NCBI GenBank assembly: GCA_007618135.1
Contig: PHFX01000002.1
Location: forward strand, 1-64,000
Origin: Candidatus Brocadia sp. WS118
GTDB taxonomy: Bacteria; Planctomycetota; Brocadiia; Brocadiales; Brocadiaceae
Length of the DNA stretch: 64,000 nucleotides
Direction of reading: 5' to 3'
Shown here piece by piece: positions 17,153 through 26,599 of the stretch. The stretch's first letter is position 1; every line of letters starts with the position of its first letter. A model generated the notes under the pieces. It was not told where the DNA came from. It saw only the letters and a list, made by a program, of their open reading frames with translations, and did no database searches. The position numbers and the translations under genes are program-made.

Positions 17153-17975
17153 TTGACACCTCTTTTCTTAGAATGAGTATATTATGATGAATTATGTTGG
17201 GAACGTAACTGAATGGATATCCATAAGGACGTAAACGGATACCATTTTGATACCAAATAATTTCTCCCTTCAAAGTAAAGCCACGAGATTGTGCGATTTT
17301 TGCTATGTCTTGGTTTACTAATATATATCTGCCCTTTTGGTAAGCATTTTTAGTCATTATTATTAAATATTTGTCCTTGTATAATAATTTGTAACTTTTT
17401 TCAATAAAAAGTGTTATTGTATCGAGATAATGTTCGTATGTTTTGCAATTGCTGAAATCTTGAGCATATTTAGAAAATTCTTTGTAATCCGTATGCCTAT
17501 TCCTTTTATTAGGATAATCTCCACGACACATTGTTCTGTCTATGTTGATATTATAAGGAGGATCAGTAAGAATTAAGCTAAATTTCCTTCTAGAAGATAT
17601 TAGTTTATCCATTACTTCAAGGCAATCACCTTTGACAATTTTCTTCTCTTGTATGATTTCATTTTGACATACTTTCTTATATATTGATATCCATTGCGGA
17701 TTAAGTTCGATTCCCAGTGCTTTCCTACTACATAATGATGCTCCTAACAAAGTACCCCCTACCCCTGCAAATGGATCAAGAATCGTCGCCCCCTTTTTTG
17801 TAAAGAAAGAAATTAGTTCTTTCATAAGTTCTGGTGGTTTATTAGCACCATGTCGTTGGCGTAATGAAAACCCATAGCTTTTTGGATAATTTGTTTTCAT
17901 CACTGATTGAGTCAAATATATCCATCGATCGCCAGTCAAATCATTCAACTTGTTATCGGGATGGCGTTTTTTCAT
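17136..17975 (-). CDS. DNA adenine/cytosine-N4 methyltransferase of the cassette
   Basis: This 279-residue protein has SAM motif I LDPFAGVGGTLLGA (66-79) before catalytic motif IV TDPPYN (137-142). The I-then-IV order and KPPELMKELISFF lead-in are typical of N4/N6 DNA methylases found near BREX-like and other defence genes. A target-recognition region is not obvious; it may lie at 150-200 (Arg/Asn/Tyr rich). It is the first gene of the three-gene operon. It probably marks self DNA. No restriction endonuclease is seen beside it. Confidence 0.85.
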   Translation of the reverse strand: MKKRHPDNKLNDLTGDRWIYLTQSVMKTNYPKSYGFSLRQRHGANKPPELMKELISFFTKKGATILDPFAGVGGTLLGASLCSRKALGIELNPQWISIYKKVCQNEIIQEKKIVKGDCLEVMDKLISSRRKFSLILTDPPYNINIDRTMCRGDYPNKRNRHTDYKEFSKYAQDFSNCKTYEHYLDTITLFIEKSYKLLYKDKYLIIMTKNAYQKGRYILVNQDIAKIAQSRGFTLKGEIIWYQNGIRLRPYGYPFSYVPNIIHHNILILRKEVSNGTNK

Positions 17976-18364
17976 AAACCACTACATCTACTCATTTGGT
18001 TACAGCGTAATAGTAATAACGTCATTTAACTTTCGTATTTCTGGCGTGAACATCAACTGACTTTGAACAAATTCTGAGAAACTTTTCCCTCTACAAATCT
18101 CGCTATTTTTATACCATTTTGATCAAATTATGACTATCCAATTTTATTTCCCCCATATTTACAGACCGAGTTATTACAACAAAAACGACAGTCACGACTG
18201 GTTTTAAATTGCGATGTTTGAAGGAAATTAACATTTTTCTCTACAAAATATTCCTGAAATACGAGATTGGAAACAGGGTGTTTAAAGTTATAGAGGTTCT
18301 TCGTAAAAGGATGTTGTGCTTTCGTAAAATACCTACCACAATTGCAGGACTTAATTTTAGCACC
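17976..18364. other. AT-rich intergenic region upstream of the methyltransferase cassette
   Basis: This stretch has no credible gene and no strong palindrome. It must hold the cassette's promoter on the minus strand, but I could not pick one with confidence. The base composition is noticeably AT-rich, as in the cassette. Confidence 0.4.
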
Positions 18365-19552
18365 TCAGTCAAAATCAGCGTAGATTTCTCCAAAATTTAT
18401 ATTTGCAATGTTGACTCTTTCATACTGCTTTTTTACGGATAATTTCGCATATTGAAGGTCCGGACTTGCGCTTCCGTTCTGTATCGCAACGGATGCCTCT
18501 ATGAATCCGGCGAGGCTATCGGCGGCCTTGACAAGTTCTCCGTCCTTAGGATTGAACCTGTCGTTGTTATACGTCTCGTTGATCTCCTTGCTGCTGAAAT
18601 TTTCTTTCTTCCCGTTTATTGTCACAACACTGTCAAATTCGTCCTCAGTAAACATTTTAATTTCCGGATGCCATTCCTCCGGAATCAGACCATATACTTC
18701 CTTCTCCATCTGCTCTTTCTCATACCCTTTTATCAGGTCACTGAGTCCTTCGACCGACCTTTTTACCGGGGATATGATATCCCTGGTAAGGACTTCCGGC
18801 AGGTCATGAAATAAGCCGGTAAAGTAGTTGTTAACACATCTTTTTTTGCATGCCTTTATTTCCAGGGAAAAGAGGTAAGAAAGTATAGCAACAAACAGTG
18901 AATGCCCCAGAACGGTAGTCTTTGGTATTCTGTGGAGATGAGCCCATCGTGACTGGAATCTGAGTTGGCCGCACAAGTCGATGAAATTTTTATATTTTGA
19001 ATGCTTTGTCAATTGATCCACGCCCTTTAAATCATAGTATCGTTCCTGCTTTTCCTGTAAATCTTTTCTTATTGTATCTATTTCGTAGCCATCCGGGTTT
19101 GCATGTTCAATAATGTTGAACTCCCACTTGGTAGCATAAAAGTGAGCGGCGCTTAAAATCCTTTTGTTTAACGTGTCGTCACTCCTCAAAAAATAACTGC
19201 AAAATCTTTCACAGAAATCCCTGCCTAAAGGTGATAGAATGAATTCTAATTCTTGATAAACCCACTCGTTTAATTGTTTGTATTTATTTGCATCTTCCTT
19301 TATCTTATAAAAAATGGGCGGCTTTAAATCGGTGATGACGATGCGCTGCAAGAGTTCAAAAATTCCCCCTTCAATGATGTCTATCCAGCTAAAACCCTGC
19401 TTATCTTCCTCGAATTTACCGAGAAAATACGCAATTACCATTTTGTGGGCTTGTTTATCCAGTTCTATCAATTCTATGGGACGTATCTTATCGTTCCATC
19501 GCTGCATATAGGCAGCATCGAAAATCTTTAGGAGCAATGCCTTTCGTATCAT
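18365..19552 (-). CDS. HD-domain phosphohydrolase, YfbR-like
   Basis: This 395-residue protein has an HD fold: VLGHSLFVA (His217), FTGLFHDLPEVLTRDI (His249-Asp250 and Asp258). The HDxxExxTxDI form is shared with YfbR-type 5'-deoxyribonucleotidases. The N-terminal part contains AHKMVIAYFLGKFEE, suggesting a related helical segment. The likely activity is hydrolysis of a nucleotide or other phosphate ester. It lies upstream of the methyltransferase cassette on the same strand, but a 389-bp gap separates them, so membership in the cassette is doubtful. Confidence 0.78.
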   Translation of the reverse strand: MIRKALLLKIFDAAYMQRWNDKIRPIELIELDKQAHKMVIAYFLGKFEEDKQGFSWIDIIEGGIFELLQRIVITDLKPPIFYKIKEDANKYKQLNEWVYQELEFILSPLGRDFCERFCSYFLRSDDTLNKRILSAAHFYATKWEFNIIEHANPDGYEIDTIRKDLQEKQERYYDLKGVDQLTKHSKYKNFIDLCGQLRFQSRWAHLHRIPKTTVLGHSLFVAILSYLFSLEIKACKKRCVNNYFTGLFHDLPEVLTRDIISPVKRSVEGLSDLIKGYEKEQMEKEVYGLIPEEWHPEIKMFTEDEFDSVVTINGKKENFSSKEINETYNNDRFNPKDGELVKAADSLAGFIEASVAIQNGSASPDLQYAKLSVKKQYERVNIANINFGEIYADFD

Positions 19553-19623
19553 GATGTTAAGATTCCCACTGGACAGATAATGGGTGTAAGTCGACCAATT
19601 TACGGCTTACACTCGGTTTATTG

Positions 19624-20463
19624 TCAAGGTGTTTTATGCGTCATTGATCGTGTTTCCGGCGGTTCATTTATATCGTTCCCACAGTGTGGGCACTTGCTTT
19701 TTTTCCCATGTCTTTTTTGAATTTCCTTGGTAAAGCCCGTGGTAACAATTCCTGCCGGTATCGCAATCGCCCCAATTCCCAGAAGGGCAATGATTGCCCC
19801 CAAAAACCTTCCCAGTGGAGTTATTGGATACATGTCGCCGTAGCCAACCGTGGTTACGGTGGCCACACCCCACCACAGTGCTGCCGGGATGCTCGAAAAT
19901 GACTTGGGTTGGGCTGCGTTTTCAATAAAGTACATGAGGCTTGAGGCGACTACCAACAGGATTGATACACCAAATACTGTTACGAGGAGTGCTTCCTTTT
20001 CTTCCCGAAGCACGTTTCCCAGCATTCTCAAAGACTCAGAATAGCGTCCCATTTTTAAGATACGAAGCAGCCGGAAAAGCCGTAATGCCCTCATCACGCG
20101 CAAATCGAGGGGAAGGAACATGGGTACGTAAAATGGCAAAATCGCCATTAAATCCACAAGCGCAAAAGGGGTCGCGGCAAACCGGAGCCGTCCTTTTATG
20201 GGGCTGTGAAATCTCTTGTCAATCGTACAGGTCCATAAACGGAGAAGGTATTCAACCGTAAATACGAAAACGGAGAATGCGTCAAATGCCTTAAATGCCA
20301 CCGCACAGCGCGATGAAATGCCTTCTACGGTTTCCAGGATGACGGCAAATACGTTCAGAAAAATCAACGTTATGATGAATACTTGAAATATCCTGGCGGG
20401 TACATCTTCGGTTGATACCCCATTCAAAATCTCATCTATCCTGTTTTTTACTTTGTGTATCAT
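19624..20463 (-). CDS. Voltage-gated K+ channel, six-TM type
   Basis: This 279-residue protein has S1-S4 (about 25-140), with the S4 charge series RVMRALRLFRLLRILKMGR at 122-140, a pore with the K+ filter TTVGYGD (204-210), and S6 at about 217-240. The short cytoplasmic tail carries CPHCGNDI, a possible zinc-binding pair. It would conduct K+ across the inner membrane in a voltage-dependent way. It stands alone with no obvious operon partner. Confidence 0.92.
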   Translation of the reverse strand: MIHKVKNRIDEILNGVSTEDVPARIFQVFIITLIFLNVFAVILETVEGISSRCAVAFKAFDAFSVFVFTVEYLLRLWTCTIDKRFHSPIKGRLRFAATPFALVDLMAILPFYVPMFLPLDLRVMRALRLFRLLRILKMGRYSESLRMLGNVLREEKEALLVTVFGVSILLVVASSLMYFIENAAQPKSFSSIPAALWWGVATVTTVGYGDMYPITPLGRFLGAIIALLGIGAIAIPAGIVTTGFTKEIQKRHGKKSKCPHCGNDINEPPETRSMTHKTP

Positions 20464-20517
20464 GGTATTTCTTTGTCTGCCTGATACCGAAAAAAAGACA
20501 ATCTGAAAAAACGGCCG

Positions 20518-21969
20518 CTATCGCCACGGTTGAATGTTTTCAATGTTGTGTATGCAATTCCACATAAAATTTGCAACACCAGGGGTGTAAATATCGCTGT
20601 GGGCATTACCGCCTTTCCCATAGGGCTTATTTTTTATTAACTCTGACGCGTCAACGATTGAGACTTTTTCAGGGTGTTGAAAGCTTTCATTCCACCCTAA
20701 TTGCTTTTCTTCTTTTATTTTTTCACCCCCTTCCCTCTGGATTTCTTTCACCGTCACGTCGTAATTACAGTTGTCTGTCTCCACCTCTATTTTATAATGA
20801 TTAAAGATGTCCTGATGATCCAATGATAATTCATGCCCGTACACTCCGCCTATATGGCTGGCGCCGGTAAAGAATTTTGCAATGGGATTTGCAAAGTCGT
20901 GCCTACTCCACGTAAATACAAATTTCTTTGCATACTTGTTCCTGGCAAAGTCACTGTATGGCGACCCCTCGTAGCCATCTTCCTGAATAAATCTCCTGAT
21001 ACTGAATGCCCCCTGTAACCCTACCACAAGGTCTATGTCATATGCTTCTTTCGGCACAGCAGGTAAGCCTTTTTCGCCAACCGGTATATCAATCAACCCA
21101 TTACTGAATACTGCCCTCGTAACAGCCCGCGCGCCAAAGCTGTGGCCTACCACGATGAGGGGAATCTGTTTTGCTCCTTTCAATGGTGTCAGGATATTCC
21201 AGATTATTTTGTTTACCCACATGAGCCCAACCTCATCAGCGTCGTCTGCCTTAGCGCCGTAGCTTATCGCACTAATGAACCCTCCAAGGAATCGAGACCG
21301 CCACTCTGATGGCCAGGAGATCCCAATAAATAATGGTCTAAAGGTGGTGCCCGCCTTGTGCTCCTTTATTATGTGAGAAAAAAGGCTATTGTAATTTCTG
21401 ATAGATTCCTGCTGGTCGGTGTTCCACCCCATACAATAGAGGAAGATATGCGTGTAGGGGGTTTCGCCATCATTCATGAATATCCTGTTTCTTAATTCAT
21501 CTAATTTTAACAAACCTTTCAGGTAGACATCTTCCTTTTTGGTGTCAAAACATTTATCGTATGCATTGTAAAAGAAGTCTTCCCTTATGTATCCCTTATA
21601 CGAATCCATGCGGTACTCAACAAGATGCGAAATGAACGTTCTTTTGCGGTCATCCAGGATGCGAGAAACACTCTTTTGGTATGCGTTATTGCCATGGAAA
21701 TACTCATCATTGATAATTTCAAAGACCGTGTCCTTCTCTATATCTTTCCTGATGTTTTTCCGGTAGGCCTTTTCAACCGAAATGATAAATCCGGGGAATT
21801 TAAGACCGAGACCACCGTCTCCCTCTGCAATACGATGAAAGATCGATAAACTCTCCCCGTCAGTGCCATAGGTCTCTTCTTTATCAATAAGCTTTGGTTT
21901 GCTTACGTTGCCACATCCGGCAAAAAGTATTACAACGATAAGAGCGAAGATGCGGTGATGGCGCTTCAT
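20518..21969 (-). CDS. Lipoprotein with alpha/beta-hydrolase fold
   Basis: The longer open frame starts at 22071, but ATG at 21969 has a perfect AGGAGG ribosome site. The 483-residue product starts MKRHHRIFALIVVILFAGC, a lipoprotein signal with Cys19. The nucleophile elbow GHSFGA (275-280) follows a hydrophobic strand, LIVVG, as in esterases and lipases. Conserved IGISWPSEW resembles DUF900-type hydrolases. The acid and His residues cannot be fixed by eye. I infer a periplasmic or outer membrane esterase of unknown substrate. Confidence 0.75.
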   Translation of the reverse strand: MKRHHRIFALIVVILFAGCGNVSKPKLIDKEETYGTDGESLSIFHRIAEGDGGLGLKFPGFIISVEKAYRKNIRKDIEKDTVFEIINDEYFHGNNAYQKSVSRILDDRKRTFISHLVEYRMDSYKGYIREDFFYNAYDKCFDTKKEDVYLKGLLKLDELRNRIFMNDGETPYTHIFLYCMGWNTDQQESIRNYNSLFSHIIKEHKAGTTFRPLFIGISWPSEWRSRFLGGFISAISYGAKADDADEVGLMWVNKIIWNILTPLKGAKQIPLIVVGHSFGARAVTRAVFSNGLIDIPVGEKGLPAVPKEAYDIDLVVGLQGAFSIRRFIQEDGYEGSPYSDFARNKYAKKFVFTWSRHDFANPIAKFFTGASHIGGVYGHELSLDHQDIFNHYKIEVETDNCNYDVTVKEIQREGGEKIKEEKQLGWNESFQHPEKVSIVDASELIKNKPYGKGGNAHSDIYTPGVANFMWNCIHNIENIQPWR

Positions 21970-22071
21970 GGTGTCCTCCTGTTCTTTCCTCTCCTTCTTT
22001 CGACCGCCTGCAGAGCTGATTGCACCGTGTGGTGTGGTCTTGCTTGCACTACCCAACGAAAACTGCATCAA

Positions 22072-22440
22072 TCAAACATCTTTAAAAACGCTAACGCACC
22101 AATAGTCTTTATCACGGGGGATAAATAGTCTGTCCGCAGTTTTTGCCTTCTCTAATAACGCTTCATCTGAAGTCATATGGAGATCGAGTTCTTTAGCAGT
22201 TACAACATCGTGTCCATGCTGCCTTAAGAAATCTACGGTTTGAAAAGTAAGACTATCTTTAACCCAACCACTAATCATTGCAGTTTCAGCTAAAATCGAT
22301 ACCTTAATTTCATGTAATTTCATAACAAATTGATAGTATATGTTAATAGACATTAGCATAAGAGTAATTACAGAAGCTACAGCCACAATTACTCCAGAGG
22401 CTGATTGAATTACTACCCAAACCGTCCTTTGAGTGCTCAT
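22072..22440 (-). CDS. Membrane segment joined to a DUF5615-like (PIN-like) tail
   Basis: Start ATG at 22440 follows GGAG. The first 40 residues form one membrane segment (VIVAVASVITLMLMSINIYY). The C-terminal part FLRQHGHDVVTAKEL ... SDEALLEKAKTADRLFIPRDKDY matches the DUF5615 PIN-like pattern, where RDxDY/F ends the fold. The end, WCVSVFKDV, is abrupt, so the domain looks incomplete. I suspect a fusion or rearranged toxin gene. Confidence 0.5.
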   Translation of the reverse strand: MSTQRTVWVVIQSASGVIVAVASVITLMLMSINIYYQFVMKLHEIKVSILAETAMISGWVKDSLTFQTVDFLRQHGHDVVTAKELDLHMTSDEALLEKAKTADRLFIPRDKDYWCVSVFKDV

Positions 22441-22817
22441 AACCGCTCCGTGAGTTTTATGTGTTTAGTTGTGTAGGTTATGTAGAGCATAAGCGAAACC
22501 CAACAACACAGATTATTCATAGCCTACATTTTCATCAACATTTATTTTCAGCACCTGCTCCCCAATTACTGTCGTAAGCGCCTTGTTTTACGTAACGATG
22601 AAAGCTGGAATGTAGCCAGCAATGGGTGATTTTACCAAAGAAAGTCATACCTTGTGCTTGTGATCTGTCTGCGTGTATAGCACAGCTCTGCGATATTGCA
22701 TTATTTCCTTGCCTGTCCATAGTAAATTATTGGGTTTCATTTACCGTATCACGTACGGGACATGCCTCAACTCAACCTACAAAACCTATGTGCTGTATGA
22801 TGTCAACCGTTTTTGAA
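22441..22817. other. Intergenic region with no supported gene
   Basis: A 61-codon open frame lies on the minus strand at 22535-22720, but it lacks a recognisable family and a clear ribosome site. I see no repeat or RNA gene here. Confidence 0.4.
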
Positions 22818-23114
22818 TTAAAAAAGATAACGATCGATCTCAAGTGCACTATGGAATATACCTAAAATATCTATGTTGCTGTCTGGCTTTATAAGATATG
22901 CAATTCGATAATGTCCATACAACAAAATACGAATATTATGGTCTGGTTTCCTGTCATACTTGTGGCCTAACTCCGGAAATTGTTGTAATAATTGAACTCT
23001 GTCATAAATACCTTCAACTACTCGACCCGCTGCATCTTGATTATCTTCAGCTATGTAATCATAAATATCTTTAAGCCATCGTTCTGCTTCTGCCGTCCAG
23101 TTTATTCTCGCCAT
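22818..23114 (-). CDS. RelE/ParE family toxin
   Basis: This 98-residue protein shows the ParE pattern: WTAEAERWLKDIYDYIAEDN, FPELGHKYD, ILLYGHYRIAYLI and LGIFHSALE. ParE toxins poison gyrase, while RelE members cut mRNA; sequence alone favours the ParE side. It overlaps the upstream antitoxin gene by 13 bp, so antitoxin then toxin are coupled on the minus strand. Confidence 0.88.
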   Translation of the reverse strand: MARINWTAEAERWLKDIYDYIAEDNQDAAGRVVEGIYDRVQLLQQFPELGHKYDRKPDHNIRILLYGHYRIAYLIKPDSNIDILGIFHSALEIDRYLF

Positions 23115-23287
23115 GTTTTAATTCTATGTTTCATATCCTCATTGCTGATTACACGACCTGCCCGAGAATCTTCCAACCCACGATCAATCATTCGAGCAAA
23201 TGCCAATTCTCTGAGAATTTCATCAAAAGAGCTATCGTCTGGTTGTTCTTGAACGATTTTTTTTATGAGTTCTTTTGCATCGGTCAT
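23102..23287 (-). CDS. Antitoxin of the ParE-type pair
   Basis: ATG at 23287 (MTDAKELIKK) follows AGAGG and is preferred over the longer frame from 23308. The 61-residue product is acidic and helical (QEQPDDSSFDEILRELAFARMIDRGLEDSRAG), consistent with small antitoxins. Its C-terminal half would wrap the toxin. The family cannot be named with certainty. Toxin follows immediately with an overlap. Confidence 0.78.
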   Translation of the reverse strand: MTDAKELIKKIVQEQPDDSSFDEILRELAFARMIDRGLEDSRAGRVISNEDMKHRIKTWRE

Positions 23288-23439
23288 TCTTTGCCTCTCT
23301 TTCCTCATAATTCATAAAATTCGTATTAAATAATACACTTTTATTACTTTTAAATCGACTATGATTTGGCCATGCCTCTAATAACCCGCCCTCTTAACTT
23401 AATGTTCTGGAATTTCAAAGTTTCTGCTACTGCCTTACA

Positions 23440-23506
23440 CACCCCCAACCCCCTCTCAAGAGGGGACGAAAGAAGTCCCCTCCCGGGAGGGGATTCAGGG
23501 GTGGGT
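23440..23506. repeat. Interspersed C/G-run repeat with paired arms
   Basis: CCCCCTCTCAAGAGGGG and CCCCTCCCGGGAGGGG hairpins lie side by side. Similar C-run modules occur inside the elements at 26600-26769 and 35061-35163. The remainder of the 23309-23693 gap has nothing further I can support. Confidence 0.65.
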
Positions 23507-23693
23507 TAATCTTATTATTATAAAAGCTGCCGAAGGCCTGATTCACCAAAAAATTTCCTGAAACAAGGCTATAAATGAATTATTGAGATTCCACTCTACT
23601 TTGGTGTTCTAACTATTCAACCCGTCGTTTCACTTCGTTCAACCCAATCTTACTAAAGCTTATTTCCGAAAGTGGTATTATTTATAAGCACCG

Positions 23694-26516
23694 CTATTCC
23701 CACAGATTCATCAGATAATCCTTCATTGCCTCTGCCTGTTCTTCGGGTGTGCCGGGGATGTAGTCCTGAAACTCACCCTCTCTGAAAAACTTGGGCATCT
23801 TAGTACCGGGTTGGATTAATTGGGGATCGAGGAGCCACCGCTTTATCCAGGATGGCTTCAGCCTCCGCTTGGCAAGCATGAGGTCTGGTGCCCAGCCGGT
23901 TTTGTCACCTTCCGGCATCTTCTCGCCCTTTACATGACATAAGATGCAATTGACGTCTTTTGATTCAAAGAGTTTCTTTGCTGCCAAAAGGTACCCCGGA
24001 GACATAGCCTCTTTTGCCGCCAAATATTCCTTTTTTGTTTCGATTATATATTCAAAGGGATACGCCTCATTTTCTATTTCGGCAAAGAACCTGGCAAGAC
24101 CTGTGGCCTCTTCATCCGGCAGGCTGAAGGTGGGCATCTTTATGTCGAGCCACGGTCTCAGGTCGAAGGGTTCTTTTAGAAATTCGAACAACCATTCGGG
24201 CTGCACCTTCTTGCCTTCTCCGTGTAATAACGGGGGTGCAAATACCCTTGCCTCTTCCGGCACCAACCCCTCGTTTTCCACATGGTATTCTATGATTTCT
24301 GGGGCAATATCACCACCAGTGGCCACTTTTCTGTCCAGGATTTGGTGGTTTTCTATGAGTACCGTCTCACCCGCCTTATGTCCGAACTTTTCATTATCCT
24401 CCCAGAGTTGAAAATAGATGCCTGCGTCTTCCTCCAGCTTTACCATCCCTGCCACTTCAATATCCCCCTCAAGATGCAATCTGTCCAGATCAAGCTGATG
24501 ACAACCAATGCAATGATACTTCCCTATCAATCTCTTTCCTTCCACAATCGACCGCTCTTTTTCCGTCAGCCTGGCGATGTATTTCTCCGGCAACTTTTCT
24601 TCCCGCAGCCCGGTCAACATCACGACCAACGACTCTATCTCCTCGTCTTTTAACCTAAAATCAGGCATCTTCAGGCGATCCTCTGGTTTTTTGTATTTGC
24701 CTTCGTCAAACTGCCTGGGGTTGTGCAGCTTTGCCCGTAGCCACGACTGCCTTGCCTTTCCCACATTTTCAGTAAAGTGTCTGAGTCCCGCCTCGCCCAA
24801 TATTTTTTTCTCCAGTAATCCAAAATCAAACAGGTTTACCTGCTTTGACCCGATGGCTGATAGCTCCGTCCCTATCTTCCCGAACCCTTCCATACCTTTT
24901 ATCTCGTGACAGCCAAAGCAGCCGTATCGCTTGATTAATGCCTCACCGGCATGGGATTTCTCCTTATCCTCTAGCCATACCGCATCGGTTAATCCCTCTT
25001 TTGCATCGCCCGCGCTGGTTTTGTTTATCAGGTAACCGGCAATAAGACTTGCCTTTTCCTGCGTTAGCCTGAAACTTGGCATGCGCGTGAGGGGTTCCTT
25101 ACTCTTTGGGTTCATGATCCACTCTACCAGATACCCATAATTTACCTTTTGTCCAATCCGCGCGAGGTTGGGGGCAAATCCCCGTTCTGCGTCTTCCTGA
25201 TAACTGTGACATGCCATGCATCCGATCTGTTCGAAGAGGAAATCGCCCTGTGCTAATTGTTCCTCGTTAAAGGACGGCATCTCATCGGCAATCTTTTTTT
25301 CATCGGTATGTTGCCATAGGTAGGCTGCTATTGACTGAGCCTCCTCTTCGGTAAGCCTGAAATCAGGCATCAAGGTTGTGGTCCTAAAACCCTTCGGGTC
25401 TTTTATCCATGCCGTAATCCATCCTGCCCCCACCTTGTTCTTTATATGCCTCAGACTCGGCCCAATCATCCGGTGCTTATCCTCACCAAAACCCGCCGTA
25501 TCATGACACCCGTAGCAACCAAGCTCCTCGAAGAGCCGCCGCCCCTTCCAGAGGAATTCGCCTCCCTTTACCTCCTTGCCTTCGTGATGACATCGCATGC
25601 ATGACCCCTGCGCTGATTTACCACGGTATATGGGCGTAAGCCAGTATTCAACTTCGCCGTGTGCCTTCTTCACGCCTGACGTGGCGCTCGCCTGCCCCTC
25701 ATGACACAGCACGCAGCCAAATCTTTCCGGCGGATGATTGCCCAGATACAATTTCTGGTCGGGATGACTTGCATACGGCTGTTCAGTTGATACGCATTCT
25801 GTCTTATTGACGCCCACATGACACGACATGCACCGGTCGACGGTGTTTACATCTTCCATATAGGTCTGATATACCTGCAGGCCTGGACGAACTCTCTCAA
25901 AAGTTTTTAATTGCGCCTTATATCTTTCTAAACCAACGGTATAGGCATTCAGCTCTTCCGTGTATTTGTCGATATCGTGCGTGAGCGCCTTTAATCTTGC
26001 CTTTATGGATGCAATCCTATCCTCCATGTCTTTTATCTTTCCGGTAAAGTCCTTACCCCTTTTCTCCAACTCCTCAATCTCGTGCCTGACTTGCTCGTTT
26101 TGTGTCTTTCCAAAGAGATATTCCTTCTCCATGCCTTCATTTCTGGCAACTATCGCCTGAAACTTCAATACCTCTAACTCGCCATTCAATGCCTTCTGCT
26201 CTTCTGACAGTTTCCTGTATTCATCTTGTATGGATGGTTTACTAAAATCTTCCCGTGCACGTTCCAGATTGTTCCTTGCCTCTCCATATTTCTTCTGTAT
26301 GTCCGGGCTTTCAAACGTTGCCCGTTCCTTTTCGTAGTTCTGCTTGATCTTTTCCTGCTCTAAACGATAGAACTTCCTCTGGTATTCCTTCCAGGGTCGT
26401 CTGCCGATGGTTTCGTTTACGATCACCCATGCAGTGACTCCTACAAGGATGAAACTAACCACGACAAAGATGAGCAAGTAGGATTTGTCTTCTTCTTTTT
26501 TTAGTAATTTAGCCAT
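23694..26516 (-). CDS. Membrane-anchored octaheme cytochrome c with long coiled coil
   Basis: This 940-residue protein has one N-terminal membrane segment (13-34), then a long charged coiled-coil region (about 42-210), then eight CxxCH haem sites: CMSCH (229-233), CVLCH, CMRCH, CYGCH, CMACH, CFGCH, CIGCH and CILCH. Repeated units (MPDFRLT-E-A--IAAYL, MPSFRLT) resemble duplicated mono-haem cytochrome c folds. It is probably the electron acceptor of the bc complex encoded upstream on the same strand. In anammox bacteria it would face the anammoxosome lumen. The gap to the cytochrome b gene is 479 bp and is filled with repeats. Confidence 0.88.
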   Translation of the reverse strand: MAKLLKKEEDKSYLLIFVVVSFILVGVTAWVIVNETIGRRPWKEYQRKFYRLEQEKIKQNYEKERATFESPDIQKKYGEARNNLERAREDFSKPSIQDEYRKLSEEQKALNGELEVLKFQAIVARNEGMEKEYLFGKTQNEQVRHEIEELEKRGKDFTGKIKDMEDRIASIKARLKALTHDIDKYTEELNAYTVGLERYKAQLKTFERVRPGLQVYQTYMEDVNTVDRCMSCHVGVNKTECVSTEQPYASHPDQKLYLGNHPPERFGCVLCHEGQASATSGVKKAHGEVEYWLTPIYRGKSAQGSCMRCHHEGKEVKGGEFLWKGRRLFEELGCYGCHDTAGFGEDKHRMIGPSLRHIKNKVGAGWITAWIKDPKGFRTTTLMPDFRLTEEEAQSIAAYLWQHTDEKKIADEMPSFNEEQLAQGDFLFEQIGCMACHSYQEDAERGFAPNLARIGQKVNYGYLVEWIMNPKSKEPLTRMPSFRLTQEKASLIAGYLINKTSAGDAKEGLTDAVWLEDKEKSHAGEALIKRYGCFGCHEIKGMEGFGKIGTELSAIGSKQVNLFDFGLLEKKILGEAGLRHFTENVGKARQSWLRAKLHNPRQFDEGKYKKPEDRLKMPDFRLKDEEIESLVVMLTGLREEKLPEKYIARLTEKERSIVEGKRLIGKYHCIGCHQLDLDRLHLEGDIEVAGMVKLEEDAGIYFQLWEDNEKFGHKAGETVLIENHQILDRKVATGGDIAPEIIEYHVENEGLVPEEARVFAPPLLHGEGKKVQPEWLFEFLKEPFDLRPWLDIKMPTFSLPDEEATGLARFFAEIENEAYPFEYIIETKKEYLAAKEAMSPGYLLAAKKLFESKDVNCILCHVKGEKMPEGDKTGWAPDLMLAKRRLKPSWIKRWLLDPQLIQPGTKMPKFFREGEFQDYIPGTPEEQAEAMKDYLMNLWE

Positions 26517-26599
26517 TGATATTCAGAATGTGTTTCGGTGTGAGGACACACCGAAACATCGAAACATACTTTTCTTTCTTACATGAAATTTCAAAGTTG

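Noticed and set aside
18365-19552. HD phosphohydrolase as a fourth member of the defence cassette
   Set aside because: Same strand and suggestive activity, but a 389-bp gap and different base composition argue against it.
22535-22720. 61-codon minus-strand ORF
   Set aside because: No family, no clear start signal, and isolated; not enough to call a gene.
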